Positions 25,109-33,537 of a stretch of DNA of 64,000 nucleotides are shown here, in pieces; the first letter of the stretch is position 1; each line of letters opens with the position of its first letter. The translations under genes and the position numbers were made by a program. The notes under the pieces are model-generated. The model was not told where the DNA came from. It saw nothing but the letters and a program-made list of their open reading frames with translations, and searched no databases. Source of the DNA: Polaribacter sp. MED152 (GTDB taxonomy: Bacteria > Bacteroidota > Bacteroidia > Flavobacteriales > Flavobacteriaceae); contig NC_020830.1 in assembly GCF_000152945.2 (NCBI RefSeq), positions 558,001-622,000 of the forward strand. The letters run 5' to 3'.

Positions 25109-26167
25109 ATGAAGACTATAGAAGCTGTTTCTTATCCTGTTCATTTTCAGGAAGAAAGCTATGCAGAATTATCGAAATTAATTCAAAATAAAGACTATTC
25201 TACTTTATTTGTTCTGGTAGATGAAAATACCATGGAACACTGTTATCCTAAATTTATACCTAATTTAAAGACAGACAAGACCATAGAGGTTATAGAAATA
25301 GAGTCTGGAGAAATTAATAAAAACTTAGAAACTTGTGTTGGGCTTTGGAATGCCATTACAGAGTTGGGTGGAGATCGAAAAAGTTTGCTAATTACTTTAG
25401 GTGGTGGCGTAATTACAGACATGGGCGGTTTTGTGGCTTCTTGCTTTAAACGAGGAATCGATTTTGTAAACATACCAACCACATTATTATCTATGGTAGA
25501 TGCTTCTGTAGGTGGAAAAACTGGTGTTGATTTGGGCGTATTAAAAAACCAAATTGGCCTGTTTGCAAATCCACAAATGGTAATTGTAGACGACCAATAT
25601 TTAGCAACAGTTTCTGAACGCGAATTAAAATCTGGAATGGCAGAGATTATAAAATATGGTGTTACCTATGATGTTTCTTTGTTCGAACATATTAAAGAGC
25701 ATAAAGAGGTCAATATTAGTAACCTTATTTTTAGATCTGTAGAAATTAAAAACGAAGTAGTACTTAAAGATCCTAAAGAAAAAGACTTGCGTAAAATTTT
25801 AAATTTTGGGCACACACTTGGGCATGCTATAGAATCTTTTTATTTAGAATCTGAGGATAAAGAAAACTTAACGCATGGTGAAGCTATAGCTATAGGTATG
25901 GTTTGTGAAAGTTATATTTCTAATAAATTACTTGGCTTTCCTTTACAGAAAGTAAATGATTTAAAAGAAGTGGTTTTAGCCATTTATGATAAAATTGATT
26001 TGTTGTCTGAAGATTTTTCAGCAATTATGGACTTGTTAAAACACGATAAAAAGAATGTAAATGGGCAAGTTAATTTTGTGCTCTTAAACGACTTTGAAGA
26101 TTTTAAATTAGATTGTAAAGTAAGTGAAGACTTAATACAAGAAAGTTTACACTTTTATAACGCATAA
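25109..26167 (+). CDS. aroB: 3-dehydroquinate synthase
   Basis: Second step of the shikimate pathway: converts DAHP to 3-dehydroquinate using NAD and zinc. NAD-binding GGGVITDMGGFVASCFKRGI (20 residues) and substrate loop PTTLLSMVDASVGGKTG are present. The metal ligands sit in KSGMAEIIKYG, FGHTLGHAIES and HGEAIAIGM. The frame is open back to a TTG at 25052, but the ATG at 25109 gives the family's usual N-terminus (MKTIEAVSYPVHF) and lies after the probable promoter, so I start there. 352 residues. It ends at a strong terminator. Confidence 0.93.
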   Translation: MKTIEAVSYPVHFQEESYAELSKLIQNKDYSTLFVLVDENTMEHCYPKFIPNLKTDKTIEVIEIESGEINKNLETCVGLWNAITELGGDRKSLLITLGGGVITDMGGFVASCFKRGIDFVNIPTTLLSMVDASVGGKTGVDLGVLKNQIGLFANPQMVIVDDQYLATVSERELKSGMAEIIKYGVTYDVSLFEHIKEHKEVNISNLIFRSVEIKNEVVLKDPKEKDLRKILNFGHTLGHAIESFYLESEDKENLTHGEAIAIGMVCESYISNKLLGFPLQKVNDLKEVVLAIYDKIDLLSEDFSAIMDLLKHDKKNVNGQVNFVLLNDFEDFKLDCKVSEDLIQESLHFYNA

Positions 26168-26199
26168 AAAAATCCCATCAAACAAATGATGGGATTTTT
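26168..26199. terminator. Bidirectional intrinsic terminator after aroB
   Basis: Thirteen-base perfect arms 26168-26180 and 26187-26199 (core ATCCCATCA/TGATGGGAT), loop AACAAA, T-run on both strands. It serves aroB and the convergent cold-shock-domain gene. Confidence 0.92.
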
Positions 26200-26219
26200 A
26201 ATATCTGGAAAAGTATCAA

Positions 26220-26672
26220 TTATACTTTTTTAACTTTTACTGCATTCATACCACGCATACCTTTTTCTAGTTCAAAAGTTACTTTGTCATTTTCTGCAAT
26301 AGTATCTATTAAACCACTAACGTGTGTAAAGTATTTTTCTCCATTATCAGAATCGATAATAAAACCAAACCCTTTAGAAGAATCAAAGAAATTCACTTTA
26401 CCTTTTCTTACAGGATCTTCCTCTGGTAAATCTTCTTTTTTAGTAGTAGATATTTGAATATCTTCTAACTCATACTCTACTTTTAATTCTGGATCTGGAG
26501 GAGTATCTGTTAAGTTTCCATTATGATCTACGTAAGCAAACTGAATTCCAGAAGTTCCACTTTCTTCTTTAGCAGCTTTTCTTGCTTCCATTTTTTTACG
26601 CTTGTCTTCGCGCTTTTTTAAACGTTTTTTTTCTTTTTCACTTTTACTAAATGTCTGTTGCGATTTTGCCAT
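26220..26672 (-). CDS. Cold-shock-domain protein with lysine-rich N-terminal extension
   Basis: 150 residues. The C-terminal cold-shock domain (89-150) has RNP1 KGFGFI (100-105) and an RNP2-like YFTHVS (114-119), where classical Csp proteins have VFVHFS. The first 36 residues are almost all charged (KSEKEKKRLKKREDKRKK) and probably helical; the middle (45-87) is acidic. It should be a single-stranded nucleic-acid chaperone with extra RNA affinity from the basic tail. A promoter box more than 130 bases upstream implies a long leader, as in cspA-type mRNAs. Confidence 0.88.
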   Translation of the reverse strand: MAKSQQTFSKSEKEKKRLKKREDKRKKMEARKAAKEESGTSGIQFAYVDHNGNLTDTPPDPELKVEYELEDIQISTTKKEDLPEEDPVRKGKVNFFDSSKGFGFIIDSDNGEKYFTHVSGLIDTIAENDKVTFELEKGMRGMNAVKVKKV

Positions 26673-26812
26673 TAACTATATAACTGTTTTTATGTGGTTT
26701 TTCTTACTAAATCTAAAGAAAGGTAATTGCACCTAGGGCGTTTGCTGTAGAATCAATTTTAAAAAAACAAAATGAATTTGCTATTTTATTTACCAGTAGT
26801 TCTTTAGTGCTA

Positions 26813-26820
26813 CAAAGGTA
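26813..26820 (-). promoter_or_regulatory. Candidate -7 box giving a long 5' leader for the cold-shock gene
   Basis: Minus-strand TACCTTTG matches TAnnTTTG exactly. Transcription would begin near 26806, leaving a leader of about 130 bases before the ATG at 26672. Other boxes in this window lie 8-45 bases from their genes. Long leaders are typical of cold-shock genes, where they refold at low temperature (established for E. coli cspA). The rest of the 290-base gap to 26963 shows no gene. Confidence 0.4.
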
Positions 26821-26962
26821 TTAAAAAATTAGCTTTTATGAAATAGCTGTAATCAAATTTAATATAAGAGTACCAATTGTTAAATTATGTTAAAAAAGAA
26901 AATCTAAAAACCAAGTTGTACTTCCTTTCGTATATATACCTGAAAACTAAAATTAAATTACA

Positions 26963-27991
26963 ATGAAAACAATTAAGACACTTGCACTTATTGGTGCTAT
27001 TGCATTAGGTTTAACCTCATGTTCAGACAATACTTCAAACGTAACAGCACAGCTAGACACAAAATTACTTTTTACCTCTAATAATGACGATGGTAATGTA
27101 AATGTATATAATGTAACGAACTTAAGTGCTGTAGCAACTTCTACTTTAACTACACCTATTTCTGCAGCTGATGGCGTGTATTATAATAGTGATGAAGACC
27201 TAGTTGTACAAGCTTCTAGATCTACATTTGGTTTAGAAGGTTATGCAGGTATTACAACATCATCTTCTCTTATTTCTACAACTGTAACTGCAAGTGTAGT
27301 TGGTAGTTTAGATATGACAAGTCCAAGAGAATTAGCCGTAAATGGCAGCTTTTATGTAGTAGCCGATAATGCTGATGCAGATGGAGATGATACTACAGAT
27401 GATGGTAGATTATTTGTATACACTAAAAATGGAAATAGTTTTACATTAAGAAATACTATTACCACTGATATTAAATTATGGGGAATCATATTTATTGGTA
27501 ACGATTTGTATGCTATTGCAGATACTACTAATGAATTAGCTGTTTATACCAATTTTTTAAACAACACAACAACTACAACATTGGCAACCTCAAAGAAAAT
27601 TGCTGTAGAAGGTATTGTAAGAACTCATGGTTTAACTTATGATGCAATGACAGATACCATGGTTTTAACAGATATTGGTGATGCGTCTAATGGCCAAGAT
27701 GATGGTGGGTTTCAAGTAATTGATAATTTTACTTCAAAATTTAGTAGTACTGTAAACGGAGCTACATTAGCTGTAGCCCAACAAACGAGAGTTTCTGGTG
27801 CAAGTACGCTTTTAGGGAACCCAGTAGACGTAGCTTATGATGGTGAATCTCAAACCGTTTTTATTGCTGAAGCAGGTAATAATGGTGGAAGAATTTTAGC
27901 CTTTAGCAATATAGGCTCAGGTGGAGATGTAGCACCAAGTTACAACTCTTCTTTAGCCAAAGCTTCTGCAGTATATTTATATAAAGAATAA
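26963..27991 (+). CDS. Lipoprotein, probable beta-propeller
   Basis: 342 residues with a lipoprotein signal ending in LGLTSC (C20). The mature part is rich in Ser/Thr/Asn/Asp and has spaced repeats of the type LLFTSNNDDGNVNVYNVTN, RLFVYTKNGNS and DLYAIADTTNELAVYTN, about 40-50 residues apart, as in YVTN/NHL-like propellers. It should sit on the periplasmic or surface side of the outer membrane. Its partner is unknown, and the gene stands alone between a long intergenic gap and a strong terminator. Assignment to a family is by texture only. Confidence 0.7.
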   Translation: MKTIKTLALIGAIALGLTSCSDNTSNVTAQLDTKLLFTSNNDDGNVNVYNVTNLSAVATSTLTTPISAADGVYYNSDEDLVVQASRSTFGLEGYAGITTSSSLISTTVTASVVGSLDMTSPRELAVNGSFYVVADNADADGDDTTDDGRLFVYTKNGNSFTLRNTITTDIKLWGIIFIGNDLYAIADTTNELAVYTNFLNNTTTTTLATSKKIAVEGIVRTHGLTYDAMTDTMVLTDIGDASNGQDDGGFQVIDNFTSKFSSTVNGATLAVAQQTRVSGASTLLGNPVDVAYDGESQTVFIAEAGNNGGRILAFSNIGSGGDVAPSYNSSLAKASAVYLYKE

Positions 27992-28015
27992 TAATTGAGT
28001 TAAGTTAATATGTAG

Positions 28016-28050
28016 AAAGCCTTTCGAACCTGATTCGAAGGGCTTTTTTT
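28016..28050 (+). terminator. Intrinsic terminator after the lipoprotein gene
   Basis: Thirteen-base arms 28016-28028 and 28034-28046 (AAAGCCTTTCGAA/TTCGAAGGGCTTT, one G-T pair), loop CCTGA, followed by Ts. Confidence 0.9.
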
Positions 28051-28086
28051 ATGCTTGATTTTTAAATGTTAAAAAATCATTAAAAA

Positions 28087-28128
28087 TTAGAATTACATTC
28101 TAAAATAATAGTATTGCTATTATATTTG
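28087..28128 (+). promoter_or_regulatory. Promoter and candidate operator of the TetR/ABC export operon
   Basis: TATATTTG at 28121-28128 is an exact -7 box, 18 bases before the regulator's ATG. A perfect 17-base palindrome, TTAGAATTACATTCTAA (7-base arms, TAC spacer), lies at 28087-28103, exactly where the -33 region should be. No TTG is seen there. A TetR dimer on this site would block polymerase, so autorepression by the first gene of the operon is the simplest reading. Confidence 0.6.
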
Positions 28129-28146
28129 CATATAAATAGTAAAACC

Positions 28147-28830
28147 ATGAAAGATTTATTATCTACTTTAAAAATATCTGTTCCAGATAAAATATATATA
28201 AAGGATCCTGAAACCTCTCAACTGGGTAAACGAATTATAGAAAACAGTATCATTATAATTAATGAAATTGGTTTTGAGAGTTTTACTTTTAAGAAGTTAG
28301 GTATTCGAATAGGATCTAATGAAAGTTCAATTTACAGGTATTTTGAAAGCAAACATAAGCTTTTATTATACTTGTCTTCTTGGTATTGGGCTTGGTTAGA
28401 ATACCAATTGGTACTAGAAACATTTAGTATTTCTAACAAAGAAGAAAAGTTAGAAAAAGCCATAACTATTTTAACAAGAACTGTAGAAAAAGACAGTAAT
28501 TTTTCGCATATCAATGAGGTTTTATTGTATAAGATTATTGTGAACGAAAGTTCAAAATCTTTCTTAACCAAAGAGGTAGATAATGATAACAAAGAAGGCT
28601 ATTTCGAAGTTTATAAGCGTTTGGTAACACGTTTGGAAGAAATGATTTTAAATGTGAATCCTGAATATAAATTCGCGCTAAGTTTAGCAAGTACCATTAT
28701 AGAAGGTGGTTTGCATCAGCATTTTTTAAACAGCCACTTCCCTTCTATTACCAATTGTGATAATAATAAAGTACCCACAAAATTCTTTTTGCATTTAGTA
28801 TTTCATACTTTAAATAAAGATAATGACTAA
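28147..28830 (+). CDS. TetR-family transcriptional regulator
   Basis: 227 residues from the ATG at 28147. The frame is open upstream to a TTG at 28114, but that would lie before the promoter box. The N-terminal TetR domain (about 25-75) shows IIENSIIIINEIGFESFTFK and GIRIGSNESSIYRYFESKHKLL, the recognition helix region. The C-terminal ligand domain is mostly helical with no family I can name. It overlaps the ABC gene by 8 bases, so regulator and exporter are co-translated, as in many efflux systems in which the substrate releases the regulator. Confidence 0.9.
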   Translation: MKDLLSTLKISVPDKIYIKDPETSQLGKRIIENSIIIINEIGFESFTFKKLGIRIGSNESSIYRYFESKHKLLLYLSSWYWAWLEYQLVLETFSISNKEEKLEKAITILTRTVEKDSNFSHINEVLLYKIIVNESSKSFLTKEVDNDNKEGYFEVYKRLVTRLEEMILNVNPEYKFALSLASTIIEGGLHQHFLNSHFPSITNCDNNKVPTKFFLHLVFHTLNKDND

Positions 28831-30487
28831 CACAAAACTAACTCCTTGGCAGCGTTTCCTAGGACTTTTAAAATTAGAAAAAAGAGAAATCTTTCAAATT
28901 TTTTACTATGCCATTTTTGGCGGAATTGTTTCGCTTTCATTACCCTTAGGTATTCAAGCCATTATCAACCTAATTCAAGGAGCACAAATATCTACTTCTT
29001 GGATTGTTTTAGTTGTAGCTGTAACTATAGGTGTAATTTTTTCTGGTGCATTACAATTAATGCAGTTAAGAATTATTGAAACCATTCAACAACGAATTTT
29101 TACAAGAGCATCTTTTGAATTGAGCTATCGTTTTCCAAAAATGAAAATGATAGAGTTGCGTGAATATTATCCTCCAGAATTAGCCAACAGATTCTTTGAT
29201 ACCTTAACCATTCAGAAAGGATTGTCTAAAATATTAATAGATGTACCAACAGCCATCTTACAGATTATTTTTGCTTTGATTTTATTATCATTCTATCATC
29301 CATTCTTTATCATCTTTGGTATTTTATTATTATTACTAATCTATATTGTATTTAAGTTTACAGCTCAAAAAGGTTTAGAAACCAGTTTAGTAGAATCTAA
29401 GATTAAATATAAAGTAGCACATTGGATTCAGGAAGTTGCAAGAACTGTAGTAAGTTTTAAGTTATCTGGTAATACAAATTTAGCAATGTCTAAGAATGAT
29501 GCATTGGTAGATAAATATATTGAAGCTAGAGAAAATCACTTCAAAATTTTGATACTACAATTCATGCAAATGATTGGTTTTAAAGTTATTGTAACTGCTA
29601 GTTTACTTTTAATTGGTGGTGCATTAGTATTAAACCAAGAAATGAATATTGGGCAGTTTGTAGCTGCAGAAATCATTATTCTTTTAGTAATTGCTTCTGT
29701 AGAAAAGCTAATTGTTGGTTTAGAATCTTTTTATGATGTACTTACCTCAATTGAAAAAATTGGTCAGGTTGTGGATAAGGATTTAGAATCTCAAGATGGC
29801 GAAAAACCAATCTTTAAATCAGGTTTAACTGTTGAATTAGATAATGTTTCTTATGAGGTAACCAACAGAAAAAAACCAATTATTAAGAATGTATCCTTTA
29901 AAATAGAACCTAAAAGTAGAATTCTAATTGTAGGTGAAAGTGGTGCTGGTAAATCTAGCTTACTTCGTTTAATCTCTGGAGTTATCGAGCCAACAGCTGG
30001 TAATATTTATGTAAACAACCTAGCCTTAGGTAGTTTAAACTTAAACCATTACAGATCTCAACTAGGTTTGTCTTTATCAGAAGAAACACCTTTTGAGGGT
30101 AGCATTAGAGAAAATTTAATTTTTGGTAATGATAAAATAAAAGATTCTAAAATATTTGAAGTACTAGAAATTGTTGGTTTATCTCAATTCTTAAAAGAGC
30201 AGAATAATGGTTTAGATACCATTTTAAATGCTGAGGGTAAGCAAATGTCTTACACAATTGCTAAAAAGATAATTTTAGCTAGAGCCATTATAAAAGAACC
30301 AAAAATAATGATTTTAGAAGATCCTTTAGATCAATTTAATTTAGAGGAAACTATAAATATTATTAAGTATTTAACAGATAGTGCAAGACCTTGGTCTTTA
30401 ATTGTAGTAAGTAGTAAAAAGAGCTGGAGAACAGAATGCAGCCAAACTATTACAATTGATAAAGGTGAAATTAAAGCTATAAACTAG
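28823..30487 (+). CDS. ABC exporter (fused membrane and ATPase domains) with degenerate ATPase
   Basis: 554 residues. Type I exporter membrane domain (about 20-320, six hydrophobic segments) is followed by an ATPase domain (about 335-554). Walker A is intact: GESGAGKS (371-378). Every other catalytic motif is altered: the Q-loop Gln is replaced by Ser near 418; the LSGGQ signature is MSYTI (475-479); Walker B reads MILEDP (496-501), with the Asp-Glu order inverted to Glu-Asp; the H-loop His is missing (VVSSKK, 528-533). It should assemble with the HlyD and TolC proteins downstream as a trans-envelope exporter, but its ATP cycle may be slow or absent. No peptidase C39 domain precedes it. Confidence 0.85.
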   Translation: MTNTKLTPWQRFLGLLKLEKREIFQIFYYAIFGGIVSLSLPLGIQAIINLIQGAQISTSWIVLVVAVTIGVIFSGALQLMQLRIIETIQQRIFTRASFELSYRFPKMKMIELREYYPPELANRFFDTLTIQKGLSKILIDVPTAILQIIFALILLSFYHPFFIIFGILLLLLIYIVFKFTAQKGLETSLVESKIKYKVAHWIQEVARTVVSFKLSGNTNLAMSKNDALVDKYIEARENHFKILILQFMQMIGFKVIVTASLLLIGGALVLNQEMNIGQFVAAEIIILLVIASVEKLIVGLESFYDVLTSIEKIGQVVDKDLESQDGEKPIFKSGLTVELDNVSYEVTNRKKPIIKNVSFKIEPKSRILIVGESGAGKSSLLRLISGVIEPTAGNIYVNNLALGSLNLNHYRSQLGLSLSEETPFEGSIRENLIFGNDKIKDSKIFEVLEIVGLSQFLKEQNNGLDTILNAEGKQMSYTIAKKIILARAIIKEPKIMILEDPLDQFNLEETINIIKYLTDSARPWSLIVVSSKKSWRTECSQTITIDKGEIKAIN

Positions 30488-30493
30488 TATACA

Positions 30494-31852
30494 ATGTTAA
30501 ACATATCTAACAATCAAGTTCATAAAAAAGTAGATTTAAGACAGTTTAAATCTGGAGGAAGAGTTTACGCAAAAGAATACTATAAGGCATTCAATAAATT
30601 CTTATTGGCAGCCGCAATTATTGGTTTTATTTTCTTGTTTCTACCATGGACACAGAACATAACTGGTAATGGTATTGTAACTACCTTAACTCCTGAGCAA
30701 AGACCACAAACCATTCAATCTCAAATTCCTGGTAGAATAGAGCAATGGTATGTAAGAGAAGGAGATTATGTAGAAAAAGGTGATACTATTCTTAGAATTT
30801 CTGAAATTAAAAGTGAGTATTTTGATGATAAATTAATTGAAAGAACCAATGAGCAAATTAACGCAAAAACTTCATCTGTAGGCGCTTATGCTTTTAAAGT
30901 AGCTGCTTTAGATAGACAAATTGAGGCGCTAAAAGAAGAACAGAAATTAAAATTACAGCAAGCAAAAAACAAACTATTGCAATCTAAATTAAAAGTACAA
31001 AGTGATAGTATTGCATTCGAGGCTGCTAAAACAAATTTAAAAATTGCTCAAAGTCAGTACAATCGTGATTTTACCTTACAACAAGAAGGAATTAAAGCGG
31101 TTAAGGATGTAGAAGAAAAGCGTTTAAAATTGCAAGCAACAGAAGCAAAAATTATAGAGCAAGAAAATAAATTATTAGCCTCTATTAATGAAGTAATAAA
31201 TGCTCGAGTAGAAATATCTAGAATTGATGCAAGTTATGCTGATAAAATTTCAAAAGCGCAAAGTGATAAATTCACAGCACAATCTAGTGGTTTTGATGCT
31301 AGAGCTCAAGTATCTAAATTAGAAAATAGCAATAGTAACTATAAGGTTAGAAATAGTTTATTGTACATACAAGCACCACAACATGGTTTTATCAATAAAG
31401 CCTTAAAAGGTGGAATTGGAGTAACTTTTAAAGAGGGTGAAGAAATTGTGGGCATTATGCCAGCACAATATGATTTGGCTGTAGAAACTTACATTAGACC
31501 TATAGATTTACCTTTAGTTCATATTGGTGAAGAAGTACGTGTGCAGTTTGATGGTTGGCCTGCAATTGTATTTAGTGGTTGGCCTAACATTTCTTACGGA
31601 ACTTATGGTGCTAAAGTAGTAGCCATAGAAAATTTTATCAGTGATAATGGTAGATATAGAATTTTACTTGCGCCAGATGAAACCGATCATACTTGGCCAA
31701 CAGCCATAAGAGTGGGTTCTGGTGCAAAAACCATTGCGCTTTTAGAAGATGTGCCTATTTGGTTTGAATTATGGAGACAGTTAAACAGCTTCCCTCCTAA
31801 TTATTATCAGCCAGATGGAAAATCTGGAACTAAAAAAGGTACTAAGAAGTAA
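30494..31852 (+). CDS. HlyD-family membrane-fusion protein
   Basis: 452 residues. A basic N-terminal tail is followed by one membrane anchor (about 35-51) and a periplasmic part that begins with a lipoyl-like strand set (SQIPGRIEQWYVREGDYVEKGDTI, split here as about 76-99). A long coiled-coil hairpin follows (about 115-285, rich in K, E, Q, A), then the second lipoyl half and beta-barrel. The hairpin should reach the TolC partner. It starts six bases after the ABC gene and is 32 bases before the TolC gene, so all belong to one operon. The cargo cannot be read from the sequence. Confidence 0.9.
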   Translation: MLNISNNQVHKKVDLRQFKSGGRVYAKEYYKAFNKFLLAAAIIGFIFLFLPWTQNITGNGIVTTLTPEQRPQTIQSQIPGRIEQWYVREGDYVEKGDTILRISEIKSEYFDDKLIERTNEQINAKTSSVGAYAFKVAALDRQIEALKEEQKLKLQQAKNKLLQSKLKVQSDSIAFEAAKTNLKIAQSQYNRDFTLQQEGIKAVKDVEEKRLKLQATEAKIIEQENKLLASINEVINARVEISRIDASYADKISKAQSDKFTAQSSGFDARAQVSKLENSNSNYKVRNSLLYIQAPQHGFINKALKGGIGVTFKEGEEIVGIMPAQYDLAVETYIRPIDLPLVHIGEEVRVQFDGWPAIVFSGWPNISYGTYGAKVVAIENFISDNGRYRILLAPDETDHTWPTAIRVGSGAKTIALLEDVPIWFELWRQLNSFPPNYYQPDGKSGTKKGTKK

Positions 31853-31884
31853 ACAAAACATCAACTAATTATAGCGTTTAATTT

Positions 31885-33285
31885 ATGAAAAAAATTATTG
31901 GTCTTCTGTTTTTACTGATGTTTCAGCAGTTTGTTGCACAGGATAAGATTGAGTCTGTAATGACGTTGTCTGAGTTTTTAGGTTATGTAAAAAACTATCA
32001 TCCAATTGTAAAGCAAGCAAACTTAGTTATCAATACTAGTGAAGCTAAATTGTTAAAAGCTAGAGGTGCTTTTGATCCTAAAATAGAAATTGATTTTGAT
32101 AACAAACAGTTTAAAGAAAAAGAGTATTACAATAAGTTAAATGGTACATTTAAAATACCTACTTATTATGGGTTGGAGTTCAAAGCCAATTTTGAAAACA
32201 ACGATGGATTATTTTTAAATCCTGAAGCAAATGTACCCACAGATGGCTTATATGCTGCAGGAGTTTCTGCATCTTTATTAAAGGGATTATTGATCAATAA
32301 AAGAATGGCCGATTTAAAACAAGCAAAATTGTTTTTAAATCAGGCTAAAGAAGATCAACAAATTTTAGTGAATGAAATTCTTTTTAATGCATCTTTATCT
32401 TACTTTAATTGGTTAAAAATATTCAATGACAGAAATGTTTATTTGAATTTCTTAAACAATGCTGTTGTTCGTTTTGAAAGTACTAAAAGAGCTTTTCAAC
32501 AAGGGGATAAAGCTGCTATAGATACTGTAGAAGCAGGAATTACTCTAAATAACCGAAAGCTAAATTTAGAAAAAGCTCGTATAAAATTAGTTAAAGCATC
32601 TTTAGAACTGTCAAACTTTTTATGGTTGAATGATAATACTCCTGTAGAATTACAAGACAATATTATTCCAGATGTGAATACTTTACAAAAGGTAGATACC
32701 ACTTTTAATATTGCCCTATTTAACAATGCCAATTTTGATATAGAGAATCATCCTAAAATTAGATCTTTAAATTTTAAAGTAAAAAGTTTGGGTGTAGATA
32801 AACGATTAAAAGCTAACAATCTTTTACCGCAATTAGATGCACAATATAATTTTATTACGCAAACTCCAAGGCAAGGTAATTCATTTAATGTTGATAATTA
32901 CAAAGCAGGAATTAGTTTTAAATTACCGATTTTTTTAAGAAAAGAAAGAGGAGATTTAAAATTAGCAAAAGCGAAATTACAAGATGCCGAATTTGAAACA
33001 GAAGCAGCAAAAGTTGCTATTCGAAATAAAGTAAATGCAGTACAACAAGAATTAGATTCTTATGTAACTCAAAACGATTACATTATAAATATAGTAAAAG
33101 ATTATGGTACTTTATTAAAAGCGGAAGAACGTAAATTCTTCTTAGGAGAAAGCTCGTTATTCTTAGTGAATTATAGAGAATCTAAACTTATAGAAACCAA
33201 ATTAAAGGCTATTGATTTAGAAAATTCTTATTTAGAAACAAAAGCCAATCTATTTAAAACAGCTGTAATTTCTATAGCTGATTAA
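31885..33285 (+). CDS. TolC-family outer-membrane efflux protein
   Basis: 466 residues with signal peptide (KKIIGLLFLLMFQQFVAQ, cleavage near 19). Two TolC-type helical-hairpin repeats are visible: about 25-230 (TLSEFLGYVKNYHPIVKQAN opening) and about 255-460 (IENHPKIRSLNFKVKSLGVD). It forms the outer-membrane channel of the TetR-ABC-HlyD-TolC operon and is its last gene. A 14-base-arm hairpin follows at 33309. No sign of truncation. Confidence 0.9.
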   Translation: MKKIIGLLFLLMFQQFVAQDKIESVMTLSEFLGYVKNYHPIVKQANLVINTSEAKLLKARGAFDPKIEIDFDNKQFKEKEYYNKLNGTFKIPTYYGLEFKANFENNDGLFLNPEANVPTDGLYAAGVSASLLKGLLINKRMADLKQAKLFLNQAKEDQQILVNEILFNASLSYFNWLKIFNDRNVYLNFLNNAVVRFESTKRAFQQGDKAAIDTVEAGITLNNRKLNLEKARIKLVKASLELSNFLWLNDNTPVELQDNIIPDVNTLQKVDTTFNIALFNNANFDIENHPKIRSLNFKVKSLGVDKRLKANNLLPQLDAQYNFITQTPRQGNSFNVDNYKAGISFKLPIFLRKERGDLKLAKAKLQDAEFETEAAKVAIRNKVNAVQQELDSYVTQNDYIINIVKDYGTLLKAEERKFFLGESSLFLVNYRESKLIETKLKAIDLENSYLETKANLFKTAVISIAD

Positions 33286-33308
33286 TTACTACAATAAATA
33301 ATATAGAT

Positions 33309-33349
33309 AAGAGGATGATTAAGCTAAATAAGAGTTTAATCATCCTCTT
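33309..33349. repeat. 14-bp perfect inverted repeat at the end of the XRE gene
   Basis: AAGAGGATGATTAA at 33309-33322 pairs exactly with 33336-33349, loop of 13 bases. The right arm is the last codons and stop of the minus-strand XRE gene. It lies between convergent operons and would form a strong hairpin in both transcripts, but neither side has a T-run, so it is a weak terminator at best. Confidence 0.65.
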
Positions 33350-33536
33350 CTAATGTAAAGAATTCATTGACAGTTATATTAAAGACTTTAGACAGTTTTA
33401 AAGCCAAAACTGTACTGGGCACATATCTATTTTTTTCGATAGAATTTATGGTTTGTCTAGAAACACCAATTTGTTTCGCTAAATCGTCTTGTGTAAGATT
33501 TAAAATAGCACGTTGTACTTTTAATGTATTCTTCAT
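33336..33536 (-). CDS. XRE-family (Cro/CI-type) small transcriptional regulator
   Basis: 66 residues, essentially one helix-turn-helix domain: LTQDDLAKQIGVSRQTINSI at about 14-33, then ALKLSKVFNITVNEFF. Such single-domain YozG-like regulators commonly repress their own operon and a co-encoded membrane protein. It starts one base after the stop of the upstream membrane-protein gene. The acidic tail EEDD is encoded within a perfect inverted repeat. Confidence 0.9.
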   Translation of the reverse strand: MKNTLKVQRAILNLTQDDLAKQIGVSRQTINSIEKNRYVPSTVLALKLSKVFNITVNEFFTLEEDD

Positions 33537-33537
33537 C

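Noticed and set aside
26930..26941. GTATATATAC palindrome before the lipoprotein gene
   Set aside because: Short, pure AT alternation, expected by chance in DNA this AT-rich.
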